From positions 62,001 to 126,000 of the forward strand of contig CANQWM010000004.1 of NCBI GenBank assembly GCA_947627535.1: 64,000 nucleotides of DNA, read 5' to 3'. The position numbers and the translations under genes were made by a program. Position 1 is the first letter of the stretch; every line of letters begins with the position of its first letter. The DNA is from an uncultured Acetatifactor sp. Lineage in GTDB: Bacteria > Bacillota > Clostridia > Lachnospirales > Lachnospiraceae. Shown piece after piece: positions 1 to 9,386 of this stretch. Under the pieces are notes generated by a model, which saw only the letters and a program-made list of their open reading frames with translations, was not told the origin of the DNA and searched no databases.

Positions 1-338
1 CGCTGCAGGTCCTTGCTGGACAGCTCCACGAGAAGCTGGCCCTTTTTTACGGTGTCTCCCTCCTCCACGTAAACGCGGTCCACGACCCTTCCGCCCAGCG
101 GGAACGTCACCTCCTGCTCCTGGATCTGTCTGTATTTACAATTGACCTTCTGCGTCTTTACCACATCGGCATACGCCGCCTCTTCCAATACATAAGAGAC
201 CCCGCTGCCGTCGTCCTGCTCCACCACGACCACATCGTCCTCCGGCGTTTCCTGCCGGCCGCAGCCGCAAAGCAGAAAAGCCAGGACGCCCCAGGCGCCG
301 ATTCCCTTCAGCCAGATGCTCTTTCCCCGCATCCTCAT
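1..338 (-). CDS. HlyD/RND-type efflux adaptor lipoprotein (5' part only)
   Basis: N-terminal part of a periplasmic-adaptor-like subunit that would couple an ABC exporter to the cell surface; the gene runs off the left edge. The start at 338 is preceded by GGAGGAGGAGCGG. The first residues form a lipoprotein signal with a cysteine near residue 24 (FLLCGC). Residues about 75-112 read as the first half of a lipoyl/barrel-sandwich domain (VYVEEGDTVKKGQLLVEL), the hallmark of HlyD/MacA proteins. Domain type is seen; export substrate is unknown. MacB-like partners would lie to the left of the window. Confidence 0.8.
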   Translation of the reverse strand, partial: MRMRGKSIWLKGIGAWGVLAFLLCGCGRQETPEDDVVVVEQDDGSGVSYVLEEAAYADVVKTQKVNCKYRQIQEQEVTFPLGGRVVDRVYVEEGDTVKKGQLLVELSSKDLQ

Positions 339-443
339 GATAGCCGCTCCTCCTCCATGTTACACAATCTGATAATATTGTAAGCCGTATTTTCGTTTTT
401 TGCTCGCTAATCCTTGTGGTTTTTTCCCCAATCCTTGCTTTCT

Positions 444-1349
444 TTACCGGGGTCTGGGCGCCTGCCCGTACTGCTTTAAAAGCTCGCCCACCCTTCTGCG
501 GATAAAATCCCTCTGGTCCTCCTTGACGAGGAAGTACAGATAAGCGTCAAACACATAGCTCTGAGGCATCCCCCGGCCCGCGATCTTGAAATTCACGAAC
601 CCTCTGTCAATATAGCTTCCGATCTCCTCGTTGGAGATGAACGCGGGACGCTTCATGCATTCGGCAAAATCCTTCTGCTGGTTGGAATTGGGACAGTGGA
701 AAAGATTGCCTACATCGAACTCCAGCTGGGCCCTGGACTGCTGTGCATAATGCTCCGCCCGCAGGGGACAGCCCGGAGAACAGACCTCGTTCACAAGGAT
801 CTCCACCCGGTCCGCCTCCGGTTCAATGGCCGCAAGGGTCTTCTCATCATGGTTTAAGTCGTAGTCCAGCACGACGAGAAAATAATCCTTCTCCAGCTCC
901 TTAAGTACCCCCCCTGTTTCGTTGATCCGCTTCGTGGTGGAGGAGATCAGCTTATAGCCCGGATATTCCCTGCGGATATACGATTCCAGCACCGGAACGT
1001 TTACCAGAACCTGATTCATCCCGTTGTCCGCCAGACGCATGATCAGATTGCAGTAGGTATCGTAGACATGCTTTTCCTCCAGAACGGAGTTTGTCCATGT
1101 GAACCGCACGGGGACGCCCCTGCTGTTATACAGCTTTAAGGTGGCCTCGATCTCCCTTTTCCCGGCGAGTCCCATCACCGCTCTTCCGCCGTTCCAGATG
1201 GCGCCCGGAAACGTGCCGTAGACCGAACCGATCCTGTATCCTGGCCGGAAGCAGTTTTGGTATTCCTTCATCAGCGTGATCATCGCCAGATTCAGCTGTC
1301 TGAAGTAACAGAATCCCGGCAGATGCCAGTACACGGTTTTCTGTGCCAT
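444..1349 (-). CDS. U32-peptidase-like protein, paralogue 1
   Basis: A 301-residue soluble protein with no signal peptide. Two features recall peptidase U32/UbiU-UbiV TIM barrels: a cysteine motif near residue 190 (EVCSPGCPLRAEHY) and a C-terminal NFKIAGRG resembling the U32 'fKIEGR' signature. U32 relatives bind 4Fe-4S clusters or act on proteins or RNA; which applies here cannot be read from the sequence. GAAAGGAGAGACATT precedes the ATG. It lies 15 bp after its paralogue and downstream of the sugar-transport operon, so the pair may be co-transcribed. The family link is moderate; the function is unknown. Confidence 0.6.
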   Translation of the reverse strand: MAQKTVYWHLPGFCYFRQLNLAMITLMKEYQNCFRPGYRIGSVYGTFPGAIWNGGRAVMGLAGKREIEATLKLYNSRGVPVRFTWTNSVLEEKHVYDTYCNLIMRLADNGMNQVLVNVPVLESYIRREYPGYKLISSTTKRINETGGVLKELEKDYFLVVLDYDLNHDEKTLAAIEPEADRVEILVNEVCSPGCPLRAEHYAQQSRAQLEFDVGNLFHCPNSNQQKDFAECMKRPAFISNEEIGSYIDRGFVNFKIAGRGMPQSYVFDAYLYFLVKEDQRDFIRRRVGELLKQYGQAPRPR

Positions 1350-1364
1350 AATGTCTCTCCTTTC

Positions 1365-2315
1365 TCAGGGCCATACACCCGGTCTCGGCTTCATGAGCCT
1401 GAGCACATGACTGCTCTCCAGACTGTTTAACAGCGTTGTGGCGGCGTCCACCCTGTACTCCGGCCGGATCAGATAGTGCATGTAGAGCTCCAGGACATAG
1501 AAGAAGTTGGCCGTCCTTCCCTCCAGCTTGAAATTGCGAAATCCCATGGGAACATACTTTTCCCAGATATCCTCCGGCGACACATAGGTGGAATACCCTT
1601 GAATCGTATGGAACTCGTTATGTTCTCCGTACTCGCATTGCCAGGGCTCCAGGGGCGCCTGCCTGTTCGGGGGAAGCTTCCGGTTGTTCAGCATGATGCG
1701 CTGGTTCTTCGCCACATTCTCGTAATGCTTTCCTCTCCTTGGACAGTTGGGTGTACAGATGGCGTTCACCAGGATCTCGCAGCGTCCCTTATCCTCGATC
1801 TTTTCCAGCGCCTCAAAATCATTGTTGAAATTGTAGTCCAGCACAACAAGGTTATAATCCCGCCGCAGCTCCTCATTCACGGCGTCGATATCCCTGATCT
1901 CCTTGCAGGTAGAGCTGTTGATCTTAAAGCCGGGATAATTTTTCCGCACATATTCCTCCAGAAGGGGCGACACCACAAGAACCTCATTCATCCCGTTGTC
2001 CGCGGCCTTCATACAGAAGTTGCAGTAGGGATCCGCAAGATCCTCCTCACTTAAGAACATATTGGTATAGGTGTAGCGGATGGGAACGCCCTTGGCGTTG
2101 ATGCTCTTGACTACATTCTCCACAAACCCCGCGTCGCACTGGTCGCTGAACGAAGGTCTTCCGCCGTTCCAAAGGGATGTGGGAAACTCCCCGAAGAAGG
2201 AAGCGATCCTTACCCCCTCTCTGAAATACTGGGGCCTTTTTTCCAGCATGGACAAAATCGTCATGTTCAGGGGATAATTCTGTCGAAGGCCGGGCAGATG
2301 AAACTTTACTTCCAT
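1365..2315 (-). CDS. U32-peptidase-like protein, paralogue 2
   Basis: A 316-residue paralogue of the downstream gene. It shares an HLPG start, a WNGGR motif, ADNGMN, an SSTCKEI segment, the cysteine motif AICTPNCPRRGKHY and a C-terminal NFKLEGR close to the U32 signature. The start at 2315 is chosen because homology to the paralogue begins there and AAAGGAAAAACAGAAC lies just upstream; an in-frame extension to 2396 has no family support. The conserved Cys-x4-Cys suggests metal or iron-sulfur binding (inference). The gene follows a terminator-like hairpin, so expression may depend on read-through from the binding-protein gene. Confidence 0.6.
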   Translation of the reverse strand: MEVKFHLPGLRQNYPLNMTILSMLEKRPQYFREGVRIASFFGEFPTSLWNGGRPSFSDQCDAGFVENVVKSINAKGVPIRYTYTNMFLSEEDLADPYCNFCMKAADNGMNEVLVVSPLLEEYVRKNYPGFKINSSTCKEIRDIDAVNEELRRDYNLVVLDYNFNNDFEALEKIEDKGRCEILVNAICTPNCPRRGKHYENVAKNQRIMLNNRKLPPNRQAPLEPWQCEYGEHNEFHTIQGYSTYVSPEDIWEKYVPMGFRNFKLEGRTANFFYVLELYMHYLIRPEYRVDAATTLLNSLESSHVLRLMKPRPGVWP

Positions 2316-2371
2316 GTTCTGTTTTTCCTTTCGTTTCTGTATCCATGCGGATCTGCAGAAATAGTTAGAAA

Positions 2372-2400
2372 AGGGATGGCGCCCGGAAAACACCATCCCT
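2372..2400 (-). terminator. Intrinsic terminator after binding-protein gene
   Basis: Inverted repeat AGGGATGG/CCATCCCT (2372-2379 with 2393-2400), followed on the minus strand by TTTTCTAACTATTT. It sits between the stop of the solute-binding protein and the start of the U32-like pair, ending or attenuating the sugar-transport transcript. Confidence 0.7.
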
Positions 2401-2468
2401 CTTTATTGTTTACTGTTACAGGTCAAATAGACCTTTGGATCGTATGTCGGTACACTCCAGGAACCAGA

Positions 2469-4013
2469 TTACAGTCCCAGGGAAGCGTTAAACTCGTCCA
2501 CAGCGGTCTGCCATGCGGCAAGGTTCTGCTCAAGAATAGCGTCAACATCTGCGCCAACACCCAGCTGATACAGGAAGTCGTTGTTTACGTCGAAGTTAGG
2601 AACGATGGAGTTGATATCGTACACGCCTCTGGTAGCCATCATCTCAATGGTCTCGTCAACGGAACGGGTGTCTCTCATTCCTTCGTACAGCTGATCCTTC
2701 AGGCCATAGTATCCTGCATAGCCAGGAACGTCGTCGGTCCATACATCCAGAGCGAACATCAGCTTTCTTGCCTTCTCGTCGTCATAGGAAGCAGGAAGCG
2801 CGTAAACGTTGTTGGAAACGTTGGTAACATAGTCGGTAGCATTGGGTCCCTTAGGGAACATAACATAACCGAAGTCAACGTTTCTGGGGTCTGTAGACAG
2901 CCAACCGTTGCTGTATGCGCAGTAAGCGTCATCAAACATGAAAGCAGCCTCACCGTTCATGAAGCGCTCCTTGTACTCTTCCCAGTTGGAACCGTCCTCG
3001 TTGCCGTAGTTCAGGAAGTACTGGTTGGTAACGGTGTCGATTGCAAAGTGGAGACCATCTCTCACAGCGTCGGTATCAGCGGTAAGAACATACTTGCCGG
3101 TGCTCTCATCCTTGCTTACCAGGTTGCCGCCGTTGGAACGATAGCACATCTGAACCATGCCGCCGTTGTTCTGTACGCAGCCGTAAACATCGATCTGGCC
3201 GTCGTTGTCAGTATCTCTCTGTACCTGCTTCATGATGTCAACCCATGCGTCCCAGGTCCAGGTTCCGTTTGCCTGCATATCATAAATGGTCTCGGGATCG
3301 ATTCCTGCATCCTTCAGGACGGTCTTGTTGAAGTACAGACCTCCTCTGGGCTCGGAACGGCCGGGAACGAAGCCGAATACGCCGCCGTTCACTGTCCAGT
3401 TCTCCATCTCGCCATTCTGGGTCCACTTCTCAGCGGAAAGGTCGATGACGTCGCCGTCCAGCTTGGTGATATCATACATCAGGCCCTGGTTTACATCTGC
3501 AGCGGTAGCTGCGGAGTTGGTCAGCACCCAGATGATATTCTCATCGGTTCCGGAAGTAGCAGCCTGTACAAAAGCTTCGCCGATGGAACCTTCGCCCCAT
3601 CCCCAGCCTGCGTAGGTCTTCTGAACCATCGTAAAGTTGTAGGTCTCCTGCAGCCACTGCTGGTACTCCTGCTGTGCCTCAGCGAACTCGGTAGTAGCCT
3701 CTGCAGGAGTGCCGTCACCGCTCCACCAGTCGGCAATAATGATCTCCATGCCGCCCAGGTCAAAGGGAGCGCCCGTATTGGGATCGATCCTGACAGTGGC
3801 AGCGCCTTCTTCGCCGCCCTCGGCGGAGCTTGCCTCATCGCTGGCATCGGCGCTTCCGCTGTCAGAAGGAGTGCTTGCTTCGCTGCTTCCGCTGTCAGAA
3901 GGAGTGCTTGCGTTGCTGCTGCTGCCATCATCGCCGCCGCAGCCTGCCATTCCTACTGTCATGATGGCTGCAAGAGAAGCGGCCATCAGTCTGCTTAACA
4001 TTTTTCTTTTCAT
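2469..4013 (-). CDS. Carbohydrate ABC transporter solute-binding lipoprotein
   Basis: A 514-residue extracellular sugar-binding protein (SBP family 1). The start at 4013 has AAAAAAGGAGG upstream. Residues 1-25 are a lipoprotein signal ending GMAGC, followed by a Ser/Asp/Ala-rich linker with two near-identical ASTPSDSGS-type repeats (about residues 33-56) that tethers the domain to the membrane. The rest has the aromatic-rich pattern of oligosaccharide-binding proteins, including a calcium-loop-like DTDNDGQIDVYG. It follows two permease genes, completing the second of two ABC systems here. No ATPase gene is nearby, so a shared MsmX-type ATPase is likely (inference). The exact sugar is unknown; the locus suggests a xylan or arabinoxylan product. 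Confidence 0.9.
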   Translation of the reverse strand: MKRKMLSRLMAASLAAIMTVGMAGCGGDDGSSSNASTPSDSGSSEASTPSDSGSADASDEASSAEGGEEGAATVRIDPNTGAPFDLGGMEIIIADWWSGDGTPAEATTEFAEAQQEYQQWLQETYNFTMVQKTYAGWGWGEGSIGEAFVQAATSGTDENIIWVLTNSAATAADVNQGLMYDITKLDGDVIDLSAEKWTQNGEMENWTVNGGVFGFVPGRSEPRGGLYFNKTVLKDAGIDPETIYDMQANGTWTWDAWVDIMKQVQRDTDNDGQIDVYGCVQNNGGMVQMCYRSNGGNLVSKDESTGKYVLTADTDAVRDGLHFAIDTVTNQYFLNYGNEDGSNWEEYKERFMNGEAAFMFDDAYCAYSNGWLSTDPRNVDFGYVMFPKGPNATDYVTNVSNNVYALPASYDDEKARKLMFALDVWTDDVPGYAGYYGLKDQLYEGMRDTRSVDETIEMMATRGVYDINSIVPNFDVNNDFLYQLGVGADVDAILEQNLAAWQTAVDEFNASLGL

Positions 4014-4036
4014 TTTTTCCTCCTTTTTTATATAAG

Positions 4037-4094
4037 TTCCCGCTTGACCCGCCAGCCTTACAATCTTTTCCGGGAAAAACCGGCGGAGCGGGAA
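4037..4094 (-). promoter_or_regulatory. Intergenic stem-loop between permease and binding-protein genes
   Basis: Paired arms TTCCCGC (4037-4043)/GCGGGAA (4088-4094), with an inner CCGCC (4049-4053)/GGCGG (4082-4086). No U-run follows on the minus strand. The position between a membrane subunit and a binding protein fits an mRNA-stabilising or processing hairpin that raises binding-protein expression. The role is inferred from comparable ABC operons. Confidence 0.5.
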
Positions 4095-4110
4095 TTTATA
4101 CCATATGATA

Positions 4111-5118
4111 TCACATCTTAATGCCTGTACTGCTTAAGCTTTCCACAAATCCCTTCTGGGCGAAGAGATAAAGGATAACCAGCGGAACGATCACCATCAA
4201 GGTTCCCGTCGCCAGAATACAGTTGTTATAGGGGACCGAGATAATTGCCGCATTGGTCGATCCCAGCAGATTGCCGATGTAGCCGCCCAGAGAGTCGGGA
4301 AGCTGTCTTAACTTGATGCTCAACAGGCTGATATCTCCAAGGAACATGCTGGAATAAAAGCCGTCTGTCCACTGCCATACAAAAGCGAACAGGAAACAGG
4401 AAGTAAGGATCGGCTTCGCGTCCGGGAGCATGATCCTGACAAAGGTTCTCAGGGTGCCGCATCCGTCCACATAGGCCGCTTCCTCCAGCTCCTTGGGGAT
4501 ATTGCGGAAGAACTGGCGGATCATATAGATGTAAAGCCCGTTCTTCAGTCCCATGCATCCCGCGCTCATCAGATAATAGGGGATCACGGAGCCTCTTAAG
4601 TTCAGGGGCGATCCGGTGACCGCCTCGATGATGCCGAAAATATCAAAGTACCTGAAATGCAGGTGCAGGGAAGTGGAGATAACCTGGGGCGGGATCAGGA
4701 TGGTCATCATCACGCAGGCAAACCAGAAACCCTTCAGGGGAAATTTAAATCTGGCAAACCCGTATCCCACCAGCGTACTCATCGCCACCTGCAGAACGGA
4801 TATGGTCAGCGCCACAACAAAGGAATTTAACAGGCTCTTGGAGTAATTCATAAACCCGGCGGCCAGCTGGTAATTCTCCGTTGTAAAATGCATGGGAATA
4901 GACACCACAACCGGATCATAAAGATCGGGCTCCGTCATAAAGCTTACGGAAATCTTGTTCAAAAGGGGTTGCAGGATCAGGAAACACAGTCCGAAGAGAA
5001 GGACCGCCCGGCAGATGCTGACGCCATACCCCATGATGGTCTTCCGCAGGAGATAGCCGCCTGACTTCTTGTTCCTCTCCCAGAAATTCGTATATTTCCC
5101 CGTCTTCACCTTACTCAT
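4111..5118 (-). CDS. Carbohydrate ABC transporter permease (MalG type)
   Basis: A 335-residue inner-membrane permease with several hydrophobic spans. The cytoplasmic EAA loop that docks on the ATPase is visible as EEAAYVDGCGTLRTFVRIML. The first codons overlap the end of the preceding permease by 8 bp, showing translational coupling. The N-terminal 35 residues are basic and somewhat longer than usual. It forms the second membrane half with the upstream permease and serves the binding protein encoded just downstream. Substrate is unknown. Confidence 0.92.
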   Translation of the reverse strand: MSKVKTGKYTNFWERNKKSGGYLLRKTIMGYGVSICRAVLLFGLCFLILQPLLNKISVSFMTEPDLYDPVVVSIPMHFTTENYQLAAGFMNYSKSLLNSFVVALTISVLQVAMSTLVGYGFARFKFPLKGFWFACVMMTILIPPQVISTSLHLHFRYFDIFGIIEAVTGSPLNLRGSVIPYYLMSAGCMGLKNGLYIYMIRQFFRNIPKELEEAAYVDGCGTLRTFVRIMLPDAKPILTSCFLFAFVWQWTDGFYSSMFLGDISLLSIKLRQLPDSLGGYIGNLLGSTNAAIISVPYNNCILATGTLMVIVPLVILYLFAQKGFVESLSSTGIKM

Positions 5119-6022
5119 AGTAGTAAACCCCCTTTGAGATAATGAGCGAGCTTATACCCACGATCGCTATGACCAGAACGAAATACGCCCACGACATGGC
5201 GGACGCCAGACCGTAATTCAGGTTGACGTTCATATAGGTTGTAATCTTCTCTATCACCTTGTTGTCCGATCTCATGCAGAAGTCCACGATGGTGTAGATC
5301 CAGTTTACAAGGAACAGGGAGCTGACCATGGGGAACGTGATCTTCCAGAGGCTCTCCCACTTCGTACATCCCTCGATGTCCGCCGCCTCATACATACTGG
5401 TGGAGATCGTCTGCAGGCCGGAGAGGAAGATAATGATCTGAATACCGGAAGAGATCGCCACGTCATAAATGTTGTCGATGATCTCAAACAGCTTCTCAAA
5501 AGCCCTTACACCGACACCGGAGGTCCTTAAGATATTCTGGAGCGCGTCCGTAATGCCGGAGGTCGCGGAAGCGTTTACCTCCACCGTCTGAGCCACGGCT
5601 GCCATCAGCGAGTTCTCGGAATCCAGATTCAGGATCACGCCGCTCGCCAGGATCACGGGAAGGAAGAAAATGGAACGAACCAGCGCCCTTCCCTTAAATT
5701 TCTGATTCAGGATCAGCGCCACGAAGAAGCTGAATACCATAATGGAGACGGAATATATCGCCATTCTGGTCAGTTCCTCCGTCAGGAGGCGGGTGTAGGT
5801 CGGATCGACGCGGAAGGCGTAATTATACTGGAATAAGCCTTTCCAGACGGGGTTAAAGCCCTTGCTCCCCAGCTGGACGTCGCTGAAGCTCATGTACAGC
5901 GACTGACACAGCGGCTTGACCATAAAAGCCAGAAACCCGATGAGGAACGGCGCTATGAACAGATATCCCGAGATGGCCTTGCGTCTTTGAAGACCTGCTA
6001 ACTTGTTCTTCTGTTTTTTCAT
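5111..6022 (-). CDS. Carbohydrate ABC transporter permease (MalF type)
   Basis: A 303-residue sugar permease with an N-terminal YLFIAPFLIGFLAF segment typical of MalF/UgpA-like subunits and an EAA loop (YEAADIEGCTKWESLWKITF). The ATG at 6022 is preferred over a GTG at 6028 because AAAGGG lies eight bases upstream of it. Its 3' end overlaps the next permease. An unusual acidic, Ala/Thr-rich stretch (about residues 130-175) sits between transmembrane spans and is probably extracytoplasmic. Confidence 0.9.
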   Translation of the reverse strand: MKKQKNKLAGLQRRKAISGYLFIAPFLIGFLAFMVKPLCQSLYMSFSDVQLGSKGFNPVWKGLFQYNYAFRVDPTYTRLLTEELTRMAIYSVSIMVFSFFVALILNQKFKGRALVRSIFFLPVILASGVILNLDSENSLMAAVAQTVEVNASATSGITDALQNILRTSGVGVRAFEKLFEIIDNIYDVAISSGIQIIIFLSGLQTISTSMYEAADIEGCTKWESLWKITFPMVSSLFLVNWIYTIVDFCMRSDNKVIEKITTYMNVNLNYGLASAMSWAYFVLVIAIVGISSLIISKGVYYYE

Positions 6023-6066
6023 AACCACTACCCTTTCTAAAATCTTTTCAAATCTTCAGCTTTCCC

Positions 6067-8661
6067 TCAGCGTACCACCTTGTAATCCCTGGCGGGAACC
6101 TCCACGCCGTCCTCGGTCACCGCATCCGTAAAGCTGTAATTCACATAGACCTTTGTGCCGTCCTCATAAACGGTGCAGGACAGGTCATCGCTCAGCTTTT
6201 CGTGTCCTGTGATCTCCTGATCAAACACATGTCCAAGCTCACTGTCATATCTGTTGTAGATATCCATCATCCTGTCATGCCATGCGGCAAAGTCGGATGC
6301 GTAATATTCCGTGTAAAGCGTCTTCTGCAGTGCGAAGGCCGTCTCTCTCATCAGGGAGAAGGAAAGTCCCGCGCCATACTCGGCGGACTCCAGAAGCTCC
6401 TCCTGCGTGTCGCCGCAGGTATTTAAGGGTGCGCCGGTGTAGTTCACAAATCCATGGATCGCGATCTGGTAGAAGGGGATCTCCTCGTCCAGGATGGTAT
6501 AGCCGCTGCCGGCCAGATCCATATTGGTCACCATGTCCGCATAGGGAAGCGCGTAATCATTCCCCATATTGATCAGGATCTTCTGTCCGCCGTCTACGAT
6601 CTCCTTTAACTGCTGCGACTGCGCAAGCATCGCCGCGTTCCTGCTGACGGTGTCCTTCACGTAATAGTCGGAGGAAAGATCCATGCCGGTATCCCTGAAC
6701 GCCACGTTCGCGTTGTATTTCTTCGCAGCCTCCACCAGCGTATCCGTCATTTCCTGGATCAGGTCCGCATGCAGCAGATAATAGCTGTCAAGTCCTTCTC
6801 TTGCGGAATAGGTTACCGGATTGTACTGGAAGAGCTCCGCTCTCTCCTTACTTAAGAATCTCGCCGCATCCGTAAAGGAGAAGAAGCCGTCGAAGATTCC
6901 GCTGTCAAACTCGTAATGGGTCACACCCTCCAGATACAGGTCCACGCCCATCTCCTTCGCCGCGTTGCCCAGCTCCTGCAGGTCCTTCTTGCTTCCCAGA
7001 TCGGAGACCGTCTTGGCCTTCCGCAGGATCTTCTGGTTCACGCCGCCGTTGCACCAGCCGGTGTATTTCACAGAGATGTTATCCATCCCCTCGGAAGTAA
7101 GCTGGCGGATCATATCCTCCGCCTCGCTGTACTTTGTAAGCTTCAGGGGCCTTGAGACCGGTATGCCAAGGATCTGCTTCACCTTGTCGACGGCTCCTAC
7201 AATCTCCAGCGCTACCGGAGTCGACTCATCATCGTTTTCCGCAAAGTACTGGCCGTATTTATCCTTTAAATATCCCTGGTAGCATTTTGCCATATCCACA
7301 TAGCTGCCGGAGTCTATAAAGCGGTATCTCTGGGTCAGCGTCTCGTCAGGCAGAGTTTCCAGGAACTTGTAAATACTCTGGGAACCCACATCGCCGATCT
7401 CATAGAGCTCTCTGGGGCAGATGCTGTACATGGCGTTCACGTAATTGTAGCTGTTGCCGTGTCCGGAAATGTCCGCCTGCACGGAAGCGTAGGGAACGCC
7501 TTCCTCCATGATGCAGATAAAGGAGTCATCTTCATTGGCAACGCCGAAAACGTTAAAATATATACGGGTGTCATGCACCACAGCTTCTCTGGACAGGGCC
7601 ATGTCCCAGCCGTAAACATTGGAATAGTAAGCAGCCTGGGAGAGCTTGTTGTTGTTAAAGTTGATCAGAGCGCCGCCGCCCTCGGGCACAAGCAGATATC
7701 CCTCGTCGTCAGGACCGCCCGCCCCGAAGTAGGGAAGGGGCACCAGCGTATAGATTGGGAACTCCTCCTTGCTCTCCAGAGAACTGAAAGGAACCTCCAG
7801 CACCAGATCCCCGCCCTCCAGACGGTAGATCATGCTTACATTGAACACGGGCTTGTCGTTTTCCTTCGTCGCGTTGCTCAGCTGCTGGTCAGCGGCGAGA
7901 TCCTCCGCGGTATACCCGAATGCTTCAAAGATCTGCTCCATCTTTATTAAAGCCGCGCCCTGTGCCGTATCTCTCAGCGCATAGATAGGCTCCGTTTCCA
8001 AGATGGGGTAGTTGGCAAGCAGCACGTCCTTGTCGTCGTTCTTTCCAAGGTCGTTGATATCGTATTTCTTATAGTAGCGCCTTACAAAGTCCACATCCGA
8101 TTTTTCCATCTGGCTCAGCTTTTCTTCAAAGTCCGCGGCCGTCTCCACGGGCGGGATCATGTAGGTCCGCTCCATATCGCCGATGGAATAGTTGACACGG
8201 ATGTAGTCCTCTCCCGTCTCGATCTCATAGAGACGGTTATCAATTCCGTAGCTGAAATTGTCGAAGGTTGTCTGCAGACCGGTGTCCTGGCTGAACGTCA
8301 TAAGGAGCGTGGACTGGATCCTTCCCTTTTCAGACGCCACCGCCATGGGATCGCTTGCCGCCTCGGGAGGATTGGAATACCAGACCTTTCCGGTTTTCTT
8401 AACCTCCAGCGTAAACTGGGTGGTCAAAGGATCCATGGTCAGCTTCAGCTCGTCGTTTTCCACCACGATGGGTTCTTCCGTCCCCTCGTATCCGCTCAGC
8501 CTTATTACCTCCAAAGGCTCCTCCGGATTCTGGAAATTGATGATCACAATGACTGCAACGGCTATGATGGCAGTTATGATCACGGGAACCGCCAGACTCT
8601 TCAGCCTGTTTATCACTGCAGCTTTCATTTCGGCTTTTCTTACTGATTTTTCTTTCTTCAT
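6067..8661 (-). CDS. DUF5696-family membrane-anchored protein, glycosidase-like
   Basis: An 864-residue protein with one N-terminal transmembrane segment (about residues 20-40, rich in Ile/Val/Ala) and a large predicted extracellular region. The sequence resembles DUF5696 proteins found beside sugar ABC transporters in Lachnospiraceae and Paenibacillus; later segments (NISVKYTGWCNGGVNQKIL, then VDLYLEGVTHYEFDSG) look like a TIM-barrel glycoside-hydrolase fold. The start at 8661 follows AGGAGTGACA; an in-frame extension to 8760 would run back into the preceding Yip1 gene. The gene lies between the Yip1 gene and the second permease pair, so a role in handling the imported glycan at the cell surface is likely. 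No activity is proven for the family as far as I know. Confidence 0.75.
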   Translation of the reverse strand: MKKEKSVRKAEMKAAVINRLKSLAVPVIITAIIAVAVIVIINFQNPEEPLEVIRLSGYEGTEEPIVVENDELKLTMDPLTTQFTLEVKKTGKVWYSNPPEAASDPMAVASEKGRIQSTLLMTFSQDTGLQTTFDNFSYGIDNRLYEIETGEDYIRVNYSIGDMERTYMIPPVETAADFEEKLSQMEKSDVDFVRRYYKKYDINDLGKNDDKDVLLANYPILETEPIYALRDTAQGAALIKMEQIFEAFGYTAEDLAADQQLSNATKENDKPVFNVSMIYRLEGGDLVLEVPFSSLESKEEFPIYTLVPLPYFGAGGPDDEGYLLVPEGGGALINFNNNKLSQAAYYSNVYGWDMALSREAVVHDTRIYFNVFGVANEDDSFICIMEEGVPYASVQADISGHGNSYNYVNAMYSICPRELYEIGDVGSQSIYKFLETLPDETLTQRYRFIDSGSYVDMAKCYQGYLKDKYGQYFAENDDESTPVALEIVGAVDKVKQILGIPVSRPLKLTKYSEAEDMIRQLTSEGMDNISVKYTGWCNGGVNQKILRKAKTVSDLGSKKDLQELGNAAKEMGVDLYLEGVTHYEFDSGIFDGFFSFTDAARFLSKERAELFQYNPVTYSAREGLDSYYLLHADLIQEMTDTLVEAAKKYNANVAFRDTGMDLSSDYYVKDTVSRNAAMLAQSQQLKEIVDGGQKILINMGNDYALPYADMVTNMDLAGSGYTILDEEIPFYQIAIHGFVNYTGAPLNTCGDTQEELLESAEYGAGLSFSLMRETAFALQKTLYTEYYASDFAAWHDRMMDIYNRYDSELGHVFDQEITGHEKLSDDLSCTVYEDGTKVYVNYSFTDAVTEDGVEVPARDYKVVR

Positions 8662-8713
8662 TGTCACTCCTATCCTTCCGCCCGGGCGGATATGCTCTCG
8701 GTCCACCGCCCTG

Positions 8714-9370
8714 TTACATTCGGAACATGATCTCCTTTCCCAAAGAGATGAAGTATGCAATGCCCTGGGAGATCATGCTGAAGAACAGCAGCAGGATGAA
8801 GACGATCACCAGCATTGCAAACAGACTGGCAACAATAAACAGAAGATTCTTTCCCATATTAAACTCATGGATCTGTCCCATGGCCGCCACAAAGAGCAGC
8901 GCCGCCCAGACGAGAGAGATCACGCTGAGCGCGGAATAGAACTCCGCTTCATCCACCGTCACGAAATTACTCAGCACCATCAGAGGAATCTGGACCAGGG
9001 GATAAGGCGTCAGGGCATAGCAGCTCGCCATATACACCTGCCCGAGACGTCCCTTGCCGTCAAACAGAGTCGTCAGCCCCCAGTTGCCTACCACGAACAT
9101 GGCAAGCGGGAATGCGACACTGGCCAGGTACAGGAAAATATTAATATCTTCCCAGTACACCGTTATGAAGATGAAGCTCGTGTACCGAAGCTTCAGAACC
9201 CTGATCAGAAGCGTCAGGATCAGGATGGTATTTGCCGCCGCGTAACTTCCCCTCTTTTCATGGGTGAGATCCCAGAAACCGTCAAGAGGGTGGGTGATAC
9301 AGTACAGGGCAAATTTCAGGCTCTTTAAATAATTTTGATAGGTCTCTTTCTTTTTCAGTGCAGCAATCAT
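8714..9370 (-). CDS. Yip1-family integral membrane protein
   Basis: A 218-residue protein with about five hydrophobic spans and the Yip1-domain pattern: a short cytoplasmic N-terminus, HPLDGFWDL before the first span, and polar loops between the others. GGAGGCCGGT precedes the ATG. It sits in the sugar-transport operon between the NHL-repeat and DUF5696 genes. Bacterial Yip1 proteins have no well-defined function; the conserved neighbourhood suggests it forms a membrane complex with the NHL and DUF5696 proteins (inference). Confidence 0.75.
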   Translation of the reverse strand: MIAALKKKETYQNYLKSLKFALYCITHPLDGFWDLTHEKRGSYAAANTILILTLLIRVLKLRYTSFIFITVYWEDINIFLYLASVAFPLAMFVVGNWGLTTLFDGKGRLGQVYMASCYALTPYPLVQIPLMVLSNFVTVDEAEFYSALSVISLVWAALLFVAAMGQIHEFNMGKNLLFIVASLFAMLVIVFILLLFFSMISQGIAYFISLGKEIMFRM

Positions 9371-9386
9371 ACCGGCCTCCGTTCGT

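Noticed and set aside
2298-3998. Long plus-strand open frame (566 codons) opposite the binding-protein gene
   Set aside because: It is antisense to a clear lipoprotein gene and only reflects the third-position bias of that gene; the same holds for the long plus-strand frames at 9420-10757, 14112-15071 and 17121-18983.
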